64,000 nucleotides of DNA from Herpetosiphon aurantiacus DSM 785 (GCA_000018565.1 CP000875.1:1131199-1195198); one strand, 5' to 3'; shown: positions 17,351 to 25,720, numbered from the stretch's first letter. The notes: generated from the sequence alone by a model not told the origin. Program-made: numbers and translations.

Positions 17351-18028
17351 TTAGCTCGCAGCAATTTCCAGTGTTTCGGCACTGGCTTGATTTTGGTTGC
17401 CAGCCGTCGCTACACTTGGGCTAATTTGCCAGTGATAATCAGCATCTAGCACGGCGGTAATCGTATCATAGCCCGATGGGAACACCAGCTGTTGCGGCTT
17501 GGTAGTTGTAGTGATGGTTACACCGTTCTCAACCACGGTATAGCCAAATACAATCCAATAATCAATCTTTGGGGTAAACGTTGCGGTCACGTTTGGTTCG
17601 GAAGCAACTACAAAAACTGGGCTACCAGCAAAACTCACGCCTATTTGCACCGCATTTGCTCCGACCGTGCTATCTTGCACAATCACCAACGAGCCTGTTA
17701 TCTCAGCTTTAGTTTGGTCTTTGAAGGTATAAGCATCGTCGATTTGGGTCAGGGTCACTTGGTTGTTTTGGCTCTCATCGGCAGGCCAAAGCTGAATCAG
17801 GTTGGTCGTAATGCCAATGTTATCAACTGGAGCCACATTTTGCACCCAAGTAAATCCATACGATTGATCGTTCCAACTAAAGCTTGCTTGGGTTGTAGGA
17901 TGAACTGGCTGGTTGATAAAGCGATAGGCCGCCAACTCAGCAAGATCGGGATTTTGGGTATAGACCATCATCGAGCCAAAGATCGGCGATTCGTTGACCA
18001 TCACCAACGTCAATTGATTGTTGCTCAT
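17351..18028 (-). CDS. RhiA-like protein of unknown role
   Basis: 225 residues, no signal peptide or membrane helix, rich in beta-strand residues. The pattern LTLVMVNESPIFGSMMVY, then HPTTQASFSWNDQSYGFTW, resembles the RhiA family, known from a quorum-regulated rhizobial protein of unknown biochemical role. This match is from memory of the family and is tentative. AGGAGG lies 6 nt before the ATG at 18028, which is preferred over an in-frame upstream start. The tRNA-Glu promoter overlaps its end. A CTGTCAAC/GTTGACAG inverted repeat lies upstream around 18052-18098. Confidence 0.7.
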   Translation of the reverse strand: MSNNQLTLVMVNESPIFGSMMVYTQNPDLAELAAYRFINQPVHPTTQASFSWNDQSYGFTWVQNVAPVDNIGITTNLIQLWPADESQNNQVTLTQIDDAYTFKDQTKAEITGSLVIVQDSTVGANAVQIGVSFAGSPVFVVASEPNVTATFTPKIDYWIVFGYTVVENGVTITTTTKPQQLVFPSGYDTITAVLDADYHWQISPSVATAGNQNQASAETLEIAAS

Positions 18029-18119
18029 CGTTCCTCCTAATTGCAAACTGTCAACACCCTAGCCATAAAAGGTCAAGCCAAGCCAGTTTGTTGACAGTCA
18101 GGCGACCAAGAGTAACGAA

Positions 18120-18968
18120 TTACAATTCGACAATCGATAGTCGGTCGAGCGCGAACATGCGCTGAGCATTGCGCAAATAGCAGTAGGCGTGCAAAATGTG
18201 ACGTTTACCCTCGACTGTCAAGCCCATCGGCAGCACGCGCCGCTCAACCGGATCACCGCCAGCAGTGCGATAGGAGATCATCAACGATTGGCGGCTAGTC
18301 ATCGCCGTCGAAATTTCTTGAATCAAAGGGCTTTCTTCGTCGCCAGGCAACAGGCCGCGCTGTGCTCGCAGCAAATCGGCCAAGGTATGCACCCCTTTGC
18401 GATACAAAATATCGAGCAAGTGCTCAAAAACTGGGCGTAAGGCCACAACGTCGCTCATCGCACGATGCGAAGGTGCTTTTTCACCCAAATTGGTTGCGAG
18501 CGAGGTCAAATTGTAGCGGCGTGCAGTGATGTAGCGCCGCGCCAACGCCAATGTATCGATGACAGGTGTTTCAAGAGGTGGTAAATCAATTCGGCTTAAT
18601 TCGCTGGTCAAAAAGCCAATATCAAAATAGGCGTTATGCGCAACTAAAACTGCCTCATGAAATAATTTATTGACTTTAGGCCAAATTTCGCCAAATGATG
18701 GTGCATTGGCAACCATTTCGGCACTAATACCGTTTACCGCAAACGCAGCGGGATCAATTTCGCGTTGTGGATTTACCAAAAACTCACAGCGATCAATAAT
18801 CTCGCGACCTTGAATGCGCATTGCCGCCATTTCACAAATGCGATGCCCAATTTGAACATCTAAGCCAGTGCTTTCCATATCGAACAACACAAACGGAATG
18901 GTGTGCAACGGACGATCAAGGAGAGTATACATGCGTGCTTCATTTCTAGTTCCCAACGTGGGAAACAT
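18120..18968 (-). CDS. DEDDh exonuclease fused to a WYL-like C-terminal domain
   Basis: 282 residues. The N-terminal ~185 residues form a DnaQ-like 3'-5' exonuclease: FDMESTGLD (first Asp and Glu), LVAHNAYFDIGFL (third Asp), and HRAMSDVVAL (the DEDDh His and last Asp). The last ~75 residues (LMISYRTAGGDPVERRVLP, then HILHAYCYLRNAQRMFALDRL) look like a WYL domain, usually a ligand-binding regulatory module. This suggests nuclease activity gated by a nucleic-acid or nucleotide ligand. The start may be 18968 or the internal ATG at 18932; neither has a strong ribosome site. Confidence 0.85.
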   Translation of the reverse strand: MFPTLGTRNEARMYTLLDRPLHTIPFVLFDMESTGLDVQIGHRICEMAAMRIQGREIIDRCEFLVNPQREIDPAAFAVNGISAEMVANAPSFGEIWPKVNKLFHEAVLVAHNAYFDIGFLTSELSRIDLPPLETPVIDTLALARRYITARRYNLTSLATNLGEKAPSHRAMSDVVALRPVFEHLLDILYRKGVHTLADLLRAQRGLLPGDEESPLIQEISTAMTSRQSLMISYRTAGGDPVERRVLPMGLTVEGKRHILHAYCYLRNAQRMFALDRLSIVEL

Positions 18969-19076
18969 TTAACAACATCGCTCGACAATCCGGGCAAAGA
19001 GCTTGCAAGGTTTGTCGTTACTGATTGTCAGTCTAACACGCCTATGTGTCAATATTTGTCATTGTTAAGAGCTGTT

Positions 19077-19553
19077 TTAGCTATCGTTGTCGCTAATATC
19101 GGCAACCAGGGCTTTGGCGGCTTGTTGCAAATGGCTTGGCGCTACCAACATTTGTAAGCCACGTTGACCAGCACTCAAGCTAATTCGTGCATGCTGAAAG
19201 GCACTAAAATCGAGGACAACTGGCATTGCGCGGCGTGTACCCAAAGGCGAAACCCCACCTTTGAGATAGCCAGTCAAGCGGGTTAATTCCTCGATTGGAG
19301 CCATCTCAACCCGTTTATCGCCAAGCGCATCGGCCAATTTCTTGAGGCTTAGCCGATGATCACTTGGCACAACCGCCAAAACATAGCCTTTTTTCTCACC
19401 TTTGGCCAATAAAGTTTTAAACAACATATTTAATGGTAAGCTGAGCTTTTCGGCGGCTTCCTCGGCAGTAAATTCGGTTGCCTCAAAACTCAACAATTCA
19501 AAATCGCTAGTCACGCGACACATCACATCAGTCGCCCGCGTTCGAGTTCCCAT
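19077..19553 (-). CDS. YbaK/EbsC-type aminoacyl-tRNA deacylase
   Basis: 158 residues, the full YbaK length. Signatures include FKTLLAKGEKKGYVLAVVP, GYLKGGVSPLGTRRAMPVV with the conserved GGVSPLG loop, and LSAGQRGLQMLVAP. The family removes wrongly attached amino acids from tRNA, most often Cys from tRNA-Pro. GGAGG lies 7 nt before the ATG. The stop is 108 bases from the start of the exonuclease gene on the same strand, so cotranscription is possible. Confidence 0.9.
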   Translation of the reverse strand: MGTRTRATDVMCRVTSDFELLSFEATEFTAEEAAEKLSLPLNMLFKTLLAKGEKKGYVLAVVPSDHRLSLKKLADALGDKRVEMAPIEELTRLTGYLKGGVSPLGTRRAMPVVLDFSAFQHARISLSAGQRGLQMLVAPSHLQQAAKALVADISDNDS

Positions 19554-19683
19554 GATTGGCCTCCATCAATAAACAGACTTAATTATAATCAGCCAATCGC
19601 CCAACATCTACCCATCGTTAGACTTATTTTGCTGCCAATAATCTATGCTAAAATGCTACTATGTATGCGATTGAGGAGAAACC

Positions 19684-20049
19684 ATGTTCAGACCAAAATC
19701 ACCACTCAAGCCATCCAAACAAGGCATCAATGCAATGTTGCTGATAGGCGGGGTTGGCGCAAGTTTCCTGTTGATCACTACCTTGATTATTGCCCTTTCA
19801 ACCAAAGAACTTGATGCTTTTCTCTTTTGGTTTAATCTAGCAGGCTTTGCGGTTTTGGTTGGTGCGATTCGATTGGTCATGCGGCGACCGGGCATGTATG
19901 AATTGTCGCCACCACCCACCATACCAGCCAATGTCGATCCCAGTCAGGGTTATTATGTGCCGCCAGCCTATGTCAATCATTCACCTGGGCCGTTTGTTTA
20001 TGGCGCTGATAAAAAGCTAAAGCCTCGCATGCGTGAGCCAAAGCCATAA
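19684..20049 (+). CDS. Small two-helix membrane protein
   Basis: 121 residues. A positive N-terminus is followed by two hydrophobic helices (about 17-40 and 48-66) and a proline- and tyrosine-rich tail of ~50 residues that probably faces the cytoplasm. GAGGAG lies 7 nt before the ATG. No family is recognised. Downstream 20053-20172 holds degenerate copies of the 'phrase' repeats. Confidence 0.75.
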   Translation: MFRPKSPLKPSKQGINAMLLIGGVGASFLLITTLIIALSTKELDAFLFWFNLAGFAVLVGAIRLVMRRPGMYELSPPPTIPANVDPSQGYYVPPAYVNHSPGPFVYGADKKLKPRMREPKP

Positions 20050-20052
20050 ACT

Positions 20053-20175
20053 GATCCACGAAAGAACATGAAGGACACGAAGACGATGAGGCTATTGGCT
20101 ATTGGCTGTAGGTGTCGATGTTCCAATCGATCTCGATAGCAATCCTTCGCGCTCTTCGTGTCCTTCGCGGTGAAA
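20053..20175. repeat. Phrase repeats flanking the MglA-like gene
   Basis: A degenerate GATCCACGAAGGACACGAAGG-type copy at 20053-20083 faces an inverted one (CTTCGTGTCCTTCGCGGTG) at 20154-20172, forming a long imperfect inverted repeat. The right arm ends 8 bases before the next start codon. Confidence 0.6.
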
Positions 20176-20179
20176 CCAT

Positions 20180-20704
20180 ATGCTAAAACAAAATCTCCAA
20201 ATTGCGTATACCGGGCCAACCGCAGCTGGCAAACGTACCAATTTGCGGGCGCTGTCAGCGCTTTTGCCAGACCACATTATTGAACCACGCCAACAGATTT
20301 GGCTGGGTACAGGCTTTGAGTTTTATTATGATCAGCTTCGCCTACGCTATGCTGATCGAATTATCACGATTAAGGCAAATCATGGGGCGATTTTGTATCA
20401 AAAACATGAATTATTGGTATTAAATGGGGCTGAGGGTGTGGTATTTGTGCTTGATTCGCAGCTCGACAAACTAGCCCAGAATATTCGTTTGCTGCGCACA
20501 AGCTGTAGCTACTTGGCACAACAAGGCAGGCTTGGGCAAATCGCCAAAGTTATTCAATTCAACAAGCGCGATCTGCATGGCATGCTCTCGTTGAGCGTGT
20601 TGCAGCGCTATTGTAATGCGATGAACTGGCCAAACATCGCCGCCAGTGCAGCCAAACAGTACCACATCGTTGAAACTTTAGAGTTGTTGGTTGGTCAATG
20701 CTGA
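20180..20704 (+). CDS. MglA-like small GTPase
   Basis: 174 residues. A P-loop TGPTAAGKRTN at 11-21 (Walker A GxxxxGK[S/T] with an extra Arg before the Thr), VVFVLDSQ near 90 and FNKRDL near 127 (the NKxD guanine-binding motif) identify a Ras-like GTPase of the MglA/Arf-like bacterial group. MglA proteins set polarity and drive gliding. No MglB-like (Roadblock) partner lies adjacent. The GKRT variation might affect Mg2+ or nucleotide binding. No good ribosome site is visible, because the left flank is repeat-derived. Confidence 0.85.
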   Translation: MLKQNLQIAYTGPTAAGKRTNLRALSALLPDHIIEPRQQIWLGTGFEFYYDQLRLRYADRIITIKANHGAILYQKHELLVLNGAEGVVFVLDSQLDKLAQNIRLLRTSCSYLAQQGRLGQIAKVIQFNKRDLHGMLSLSVLQRYCNAMNWPNIAASAAKQYHIVETLELLVGQC

Positions 20705-21011
20705 TCCACGAAGGGCACGAAGGCGCACGAAGGTGGATGAAGCGCTCGACTATTGGATTCCCTCATCCCTCGTCTTACAAGGGTAGGTTTTCAACAATGA
20801 TTGGGCGGAGTTCGTCCTCGATTGGTATGCCCTTACCCCCTCGCCCGCCGCTGTGGGCGAGGGGCTGGGGTGAGGGAACGGGAACTTGTGGTCAATCCAA
20901 TGAATCATTACCCATAGAACATAGAACATAAGAATGGGGATCGGTGAGCGATTGTTGGCAGTTGGTGCTGGAGTTATGAAGCTTTCAATCATTAACTGGA
21001 TAAATATTAAT
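20702..21011. other. Repeat-filled gap
   Basis: The ~360 bases between the MglA-like gene and the convergent CHAP gene hold an ACGAAGGGCACGAAGG phrase repeat (20702-20733), a half copy of the GC-rich palindrome (20831-20877), an inverted TATGTTCTATG phrase (20908-20932) and a terminator at the end. No plausible gene: ORFs here run through repeats. Confidence 0.75.
20831..20877. repeat. GC-rich palindromic repeat, single-hairpin copy
   Basis: CCCCTCGCCC and GGGCGAGGGG form the hairpin, with outer CCCTTA/TGAGGG-type flanks. Only one of the family's two hairpins is present. Confidence 0.8.
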
Positions 21012-21045
21012 AGCAGCCCGAGATTCAATCGAATCTCGGGCTGCT
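21012..21045 (-). terminator. 15-bp hairpin terminator of the CHAP gene
   Basis: AGCAGCCCGAGATTC pairs perfectly with GAATCTCGGGCTGCT around AATC, 19 bases past the stop. An A/T-rich tract follows on the minus strand. Confidence 0.8.
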
Positions 21046-21063
21046 TGGCTCCATGAATTAGGC

Positions 21064-22752
21064 TTAGGGAATTACGCCAATCTCACTATTCCGATCGCTA
21101 TCACCCCAATTACCAACAATTGGATAGTTACCGGGATCGCCATACATGAAGGAGAGATTGGCCCAACCACCATTGAGGTTGTTGGAGAGATACCACATAT
21201 TGCCACGCACAACCCCAGGGGTATCATCACCATCGCCATCCCAATCGCCCACGATGAATGTATCGCCTAGCTCACCAAAGCCAAGCGAAATATCAGCCCA
21301 GCCGCCATTAAGATTATTGGAAAGATACCATGTTATGCCGCGCACAACCCCAGGGCTATCTTTGCCATCGCCGTTCCAATCGCCAACCACGGGTTTGTCG
21401 CCAGCCTCACCAAAGCCGAAGGATCGTTCGGCCCAGCCGCCATTCAGGTTGTTTGAGATATACCAAGTCGTTCCGCGAACAAGGCCAGGGGTATCTTTGC
21501 CATCGCCGTTCCAATCGCCAACCACCGGAATATCATTGGGATCACCGAATTCAAAACTGATGGTATGTGGTTCGCCATAGGTGTTTGAAAGATACCAAGT
21601 ATTGCCACGTACAACCCCTGGCGTATCAATACCATCACCATTCCAATCGCCAATTACCGCTTTATCCGATTTCAAGCCATAATTAAAGGATAACTCGGCA
21701 TTGCCGCTTGATAAATTGTAGCTCAGATGCCAACGCTTTGCGGGTTCGGGTTGAATGGCATCAGGGTGGCGAATAAATTTCTTATTTGTAATCCCTTGGG
21801 TGATAGTTGATTGCGGACATGGACTATACCAATTCATTTGCGACATCGTAATGCTGGTTGGGCTATTAACTTGTTCCAAAAATGCTACATGATTTATGTT
21901 TGTCCAAACCACGGCACTTTTGACGCTGGGCGTATCACTGAGTAATTGTGGATAAGAGCTGGCAGCACATTCATCCCATGTATCCGCGTTGCCAGTACAA
22001 TTAGATAAATTGGCAATATTGTTGCCTGTTCGGCGGTAGCGGACCCACCACGTACAATTGCCATTGCCAACGCTGCTATTACAAGGAAAAGGATTGAATT
22101 CAGGGTCACTAACCCCACAGCAATTTTGGATTGATACAGCTAAAGGCTGGTTAGCTTGAGCAAATGCCTCTTTAACATCGTTGCTCAACGGTGATGCTTG
22201 GAATTTTTGGGCTGGAATTAGGGTGATCTGCTCAAGCCAAGCGAGGAATTCAGCCCGATTGATGCTATAGCCAATATATTCAAAAACCATAATCTGCTGA
22301 TTGATCGCGATGATCAAGCGTAAATGATCGGGAGTTCCATGGGCTTGACGACTCAACTGATGTTCACTAATTAACTGCACACTGCGTTTTTGCCATTCGA
22401 TAGTTTCAATCTGATATGCAGCATTAGTTCGTCGATAATCATAGCGTTTAATCCAGCCGCTACTACTTAACGCTTTCGGGTTTGCGAAACTACTGACAAT
22501 TGCCAATAATGAAGGGGTTGTGCGATGGACAAATCCAATGCTGCGTTGGGCAACTTGTGAGTTTGTTTGCGGGCCATTCTCAGCAAAAATACTTGGTATC
22601 CACTGATCGAGCTGAGCAAACTCGAAACCCATCGATGGCTCAATCAAGCGATTTGGATCTGACGATTTGTTCGCATTAGCAGGCTGCATCCATAGACCAA
22701 GACTTACTAAAAGTCCTACAATTAAGCAGATCCGCCAGTGGTGGTTGCGCAT
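21064..22752 (-). CDS. Secreted CHAP-domain protein with FG-GAP-type repeats
   Basis: 562 residues. A signal peptide (about 1-27, ending PANANK) leads to an N-terminal region of ~180 residues with no clear match. A cysteine-rich CHAP-like domain follows (~200-330): GNCTWWVRYRR supplies the Cys and NHVAFLEQV the His of an amidase/endopeptidase pair. The C-terminal ~220 residues are five repeats of about 47 residues with DWNGDGxDxPGVVRGxTWYLSN, a calcium-binding beta-propeller-like FG-GAP/VCBS pattern. CHAP enzymes cut peptidoglycan peptides, so a secreted wall hydrolase, possibly for predation, is plausible (inference). AGGAGG precedes the ATG. Two LuxR-box-like palindromes lie upstream. Confidence 0.85.
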   Translation of the reverse strand: MRNHHWRICLIVGLLVSLGLWMQPANANKSSDPNRLIEPSMGFEFAQLDQWIPSIFAENGPQTNSQVAQRSIGFVHRTTPSLLAIVSSFANPKALSSSGWIKRYDYRRTNAAYQIETIEWQKRSVQLISEHQLSRQAHGTPDHLRLIIAINQQIMVFEYIGYSINRAEFLAWLEQITLIPAQKFQASPLSNDVKEAFAQANQPLAVSIQNCCGVSDPEFNPFPCNSSVGNGNCTWWVRYRRTGNNIANLSNCTGNADTWDECAASSYPQLLSDTPSVKSAVVWTNINHVAFLEQVNSPTSITMSQMNWYSPCPQSTITQGITNKKFIRHPDAIQPEPAKRWHLSYNLSSGNAELSFNYGLKSDKAVIGDWNGDGIDTPGVVRGNTWYLSNTYGEPHTISFEFGDPNDIPVVGDWNGDGKDTPGLVRGTTWYISNNLNGGWAERSFGFGEAGDKPVVGDWNGDGKDSPGVVRGITWYLSNNLNGGWADISLGFGELGDTFIVGDWDGDGDDTPGVVRGNMWYLSNNLNGGWANLSFMYGDPGNYPIVGNWGDSDRNSEIGVIP

Positions 22753-22798
22753 ACTGTCCTCCTTGTACTTCGTTTAAACCTTAATCTGGTTGAGCAGA

Positions 22799-22804
22799 GT
22801 ATAG
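22799..22804 (-). promoter_or_regulatory. Candidate -10 box of the CHAP gene
   Basis: TATACT on the minus strand, about 47 nt before the start codon, with no good -35 box at the normal distance. This suits an activator-dependent promoter, and a palindrome occupies the -35 zone. Confidence 0.5.
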
Positions 22805-22825
22805 AGATTGCGCTATACTTGCGCT

Positions 22826-22871
22826 GCTAGGATCTCCTAGCTTTCGCTGGTGCATGCTAGGAATCCCTAGC
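22826..22871. promoter_or_regulatory. Two identical palindromes, candidate LuxR-type operators
   Basis: GCTAGG-N4-CCTAGC occurs at 22826-22841 and again at 22856-22871, centres 30 bp apart. If the CHAP transcript starts ~7 nt after TATACT, the centres lie near -41.5 and -71.5. The second site overlaps the last codons of the LuxR-type gene and can also form a hairpin (GCATGCTAGG/CCTAGCATGC, 22852-22875) that may end that gene's transcript. Confidence 0.55.
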
Positions 22872-23081
22872 ATGCTTGGTGGGTTCAATTGCTAGATAGG
22901 TAAGAGTGGCGCTAACTCGATTATCAACATTGAGTTTGCTATAGATCCGATGCAAGCTGGTTTCGATTGTGCCTTCAGTTGTCTGAAGGATGTGGGCAAT
23001 GGCTTTGTTGGTTTTGCCTTGAATTAGGATTTGCATCACACGGTGTTCGCTGGCAGTGAGTTGAGTGGTTGATGTTGACAT
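22857..23081 (-). CDS. Stand-alone LuxR-type HTH protein, 1
   Basis: 74 residues that are almost only a GerE/LuxR DNA-binding domain: LTASEHRVMQILIQGKTNKAIAHIL, then GTIETSLHRIYSKLNV. There is no receiver or ligand domain, as in short GerE-type regulators. It is transcribed in the same direction as the CHAP gene and ends 105 bases before it, next to two palindromes that it may bind. Ribosome site GGGAGTA precedes the ATG. Confidence 0.85.
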   Translation of the reverse strand: MSTSTTQLTASEHRVMQILIQGKTNKAIAHILQTTEGTIETSLHRIYSKLNVDNRVSATLTYLAIEPTKHARDS

Positions 23082-23185
23082 AAATACTCCCTATTTAGGC
23101 TATTCTAATGACGAAAAACGATTAATTGCCTGGCCTTGAACTATTGCTATGATAGAAAAGTATTGTGCCATTTGCATCGCTAAAA

Positions 23186-23407
23186 TTAGCGATTTTTGGC
23201 GGTTGCAGCTTGTTGAAAGGCGGTTAATGTGCGGGCGGCATGGGCTGCTTGTTGGCGCGATTTCACGCCCAATTTGCTGGCACTACTGCGCAGATGGGTT
23301 CGGACTGTCCAGATCGAAATTGATAAACGCTTGGCAATCTCTGCATCACTCCAACCCTGATCAACTAATGCCAAAACATCGTATTCACGGGCACTTAACT
23401 TATGCAT
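23186..23407 (-). CDS. Stand-alone LuxR-type HTH protein, 2
   Basis: 73 residues, again a bare LuxR-type HTH: LSAREYDVLALVDQGWSDAEIAKRL, then WTVRTHLRSSASKLGV. It is 104 bases upstream of the other LuxR-like gene on the same strand. The two share the fold but are divergent. The basic C-terminus (AATAKNR) could add DNA contacts. It is close to the divergent XRE-type regulator gene. Confidence 0.85.
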   Translation of the reverse strand: MHKLSAREYDVLALVDQGWSDAEIAKRLSISIWTVRTHLRSSASKLGVKSRQQAAHAARTLTAFQQAATAKNR

Positions 23408-23607
23408 ACGCTCGGTCTCCCTATATCAATTGAGCCTCTTGAATTGCTAGAAGCCATATGCTGCGCAGCACAAGAACTTGTTGAAATGACTGTAACAGTA
23501 GCGGGGTTATGCGAGTTATGTTTTTTTAGCACTCAGCTTTAAATCTGGACTTTTACTGAATATTGGATACGTTTTGGCTGTATTTCTGCGGATGTGTTGG
23601 GGGAACT

Positions 23608-24594
23608 ATGGATCATCGCTATCAAGCCTATACCTTTGCCGAATTGTTACGACTGTTCTTTGAGCGAAGCCGTGATGAACAGATAAACCAAAATGCCCTT
23701 GCCCAAAAAGTTGGCGTAGCTGTGCCAACCTTGAGCAATTGGTTCAATGGCAAATATACGCCACGCTTCAAAGATCAGGTCTTGCGGCTGGCGCAAGCAC
23801 TTGGCCTGACAGCTCTTGAGGCAGATTTAATGCTTTGTTCGATTAAGCAAGCGTGGAATACCTACGGCACACCCCACGATGTGCTGCAGAAATACACAAT
23901 TGTGCGCTATCGTGAAGAATTACTCTCAAGTCGGCATAGCCCCAGCGCCGCTGATGTTTCACTGGCAACGGTCTACGCGACGTGGCAACTCTATTTTCAT
24001 GATCTATTTGTAGGCAATAATCAACATTGGGGGTTGGGTTATAAAGATGATGGGGTGTGTCGGGTTGAACGAACGATCACTGATGGCGCTTATCAACTTA
24101 CCTTGCACAACCGTTTTCATAATGATGTGTTTATTGGCGGTGATTCCCATTGTTTTGCGCCACCAATTTATTATCTAAGTGTCTATGCTCAACGGGTAGC
24201 AGGTGAAAGCGAAAATGATGGCTTTGCACTAATTTTTGAAGAAATGAGCGATGCCAGCCATGCCATCTTTCGGATTCGTGACCAACCTCAGCTGGCTTCA
24301 GTGATTAGCACCCGTAATGGTGGCGATAGTTTTCAAATTCATCTTGATCGAAAACGTGTTCCAACAATCCGCCCTGGTGAGGTCAATCAATTAGGAATGT
24401 TGGTTATTCACAATCAGCATCGTTTTTTTGTGAATAATAGCTTGATCGGTTCTGCTGAAATTGAGCGCATTCCGTATAGCCGACTCGATGTTGGCATTAT
24501 TAGTCAATCAATGGCTCCAGTTATTTGCACCTTCCAAGATTTTCGGGTCTATATTCCACCCAATATCTATGAACAACCAGAATGTGTGGAGTAG
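23608..24594 (+). CDS. XRE-type HTH protein with a C-terminal lectin-like domain
   Basis: 328 residues. An N-terminal helix-turn-helix (INQNALAQKVGVAVPTLSNWFNGKY at ~22-46, with RFKDQVLRLAQALGL after it) belongs to the Cro/XRE type. The C-terminal ~190 residues are beta-rich (YLSVYAQRVAGESENDGFALIFEE, then VNQLGMLVIHNQHRFFVNNSLIGSAEI), matching the jelly-roll pattern of LamG/DUF1080-like sugar-binding domains. This suggests a regulator with a carbohydrate-type sensor; the ligand is unknown. The ATG at 23608 follows GGGGGAA and is preferred to an upstream start. Confidence 0.78.
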   Translation: MDHRYQAYTFAELLRLFFERSRDEQINQNALAQKVGVAVPTLSNWFNGKYTPRFKDQVLRLAQALGLTALEADLMLCSIKQAWNTYGTPHDVLQKYTIVRYREELLSSRHSPSAADVSLATVYATWQLYFHDLFVGNNQHWGLGYKDDGVCRVERTITDGAYQLTLHNRFHNDVFIGGDSHCFAPPIYYLSVYAQRVAGESENDGFALIFEEMSDASHAIFRIRDQPQLASVISTRNGGDSFQIHLDRKRVPTIRPGEVNQLGMLVIHNQHRFFVNNSLIGSAEIERIPYSRLDVGIISQSMAPVICTFQDFRVYIPPNIYEQPECVE

Positions 24595-24681
24595 TGATAA
24601 TGAGGCTCTAGGTTATCGGAGCGATGGATGGCATGTCCATAAGCCAATTGCCTAGAGCCTATTAACCTTTGTTCCCAATTG

Positions 24682-24714
24682 TTATGTTCTATGCTCTATG
24701 CTCTGTGTTCTAGA
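24682..24714. repeat. TATGTTCTATGCTCTATG phrase repeat
   Basis: An array of imperfect 7-bp units (TATGTTC, TATGCTC, TATGCTC, TGTGTTC) between convergent genes. The same phrase recurs at 38239-38280, 38354-38384 and 41614-41628, and inverted at 20908-20932 and 29924-29945. Confidence 0.7.
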
Positions 24715-25720
24715 TTAACGGCTTACGATAGGTGTTTGACACATATTCAACTTCAAAACCACATTGTTGATAAACGCGCAGCGCACCAGTTGGGTTCTCG
24801 CTATCGACTCCTAAGGCCGCCTCAGTCATGCCCATGTCACGAAAGATCGCTAAACTACGGTTGATCAAGCCTGAAGCTACCCCTTGTTTACGCCATTGCC
24901 GTCGCACGCTGATGCCTTCGGTATAGCCACGTTTGAGGTTGTACTCGGCATTTTCGTTTTGGTCGATATAGTTCAGCACCATGCCCACCACCTGATCTCC
25001 CGACCATGCTACTTGCCAAAGCTCCGGCTGGAAGAATGGCGATTGAACCCAGCGTTGAAAATCGGCTTCGGTTGGCTCGGAATAGCCCCAGTGGTCGCGG
25101 AAGGCTTCGGCATCGGCTGCCCAAACTTGGCGATAGACTTCGGGTGGGCTTGGGCGAGTTTCGATCCCTGCGGGTAGTTCTTGGCTTCCAATCGGCTGGC
25201 TCAAATCGCGTTTCATGCTGAAACCACGCCGTGCCACCTCATAGCCAAATTCTTGGTAAAGCTTGGCACTGTAGGGGTTGCGATCAAAGCCATAGGTTTG
25301 GAAGAAGGGCGTGTTGCTAGTGGGATTTTCGGCATGAATTTCGCGTAATCGTTGCTCTTGATAGGGCAAAATCGCGTGGCCAATCCCGCGATTAAGCCAT
25401 TCTGGCCGAATATGGGCAATTGCGCGTAAAATCCGATTGCCGGCAGTTTCATCGTACCAACGACTAAAGGCATAGCCAATCGGCTGCTGATCGACTTCGA
25501 TAATCACCAAATCTTTGGATAAATCGGCATTGGGGGTGTTACGATATTGGCGTTGAATATCCTCGGCGGTGGTGATATTGCGCTCGGCTAGCGCTTTGGA
25601 TGCTGCGGTAAAAATCTCAGCCATTGCGGCAAAGTCTGTGTCATCGCGAAAAAAGCGTACTTGAAATCCATCGATTTGCGGTGGATTACTCAGGTGAATT
25701 GCTGCTTGTTGCTCAGTCAT
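24710..25720 (-). CDS. Tandem-GNAT acetyltransferase
   Basis: 336 residues with two GNAT domains. The first (~20-165) has IRPEWLNRGIGHAIL (acetyl-CoA loop, R/QxxGxG/A) and the second (~180-336) has VRRQWRKQGVASGLI and a C-terminal NPTGALRVYQQCGF. Both copies keep the pyrophosphate-binding loop. The fold order is like mycothiol synthase MshD, but no mycothiol genes are near, so the substrate is unknown. It ends against the phrase repeat. Confidence 0.87.
   Translation of the reverse strand: MTEQQAAIHLSNPPQIDGFQVRFFRDDTDFAAMAEIFTAASKALAERNITTAEDIQRQYRNTPNADLSKDLVIIEVDQQPIGYAFSRWYDETAGNRILRAIAHIRPEWLNRGIGHAILPYQEQRLREIHAENPTSNTPFFQTYGFDRNPYSAKLYQEFGYEVARRGFSMKRDLSQPIGSQELPAGIETRPSPPEVYRQVWAADAEAFRDHWGYSEPTEADFQRWVQSPFFQPELWQVAWSGDQVVGMVLNYIDQNENAEYNLKRGYTEGISVRRQWRKQGVASGLINRSLAIFRDMGMTEAALGVDSENPTGALRVYQQCGFEVEYVSNTYRKPLI

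Noticed and set aside
20698-20931. ORF overlapping the end of the MglA-like gene
   Set aside because: It consists of repeat sequence (phrase repeat plus palindrome) only.
21146-21580. Proline-rich ORF on the plus strand
   Set aside because: It is the mirror of the FG-GAP repeats of the minus-strand CHAP gene.
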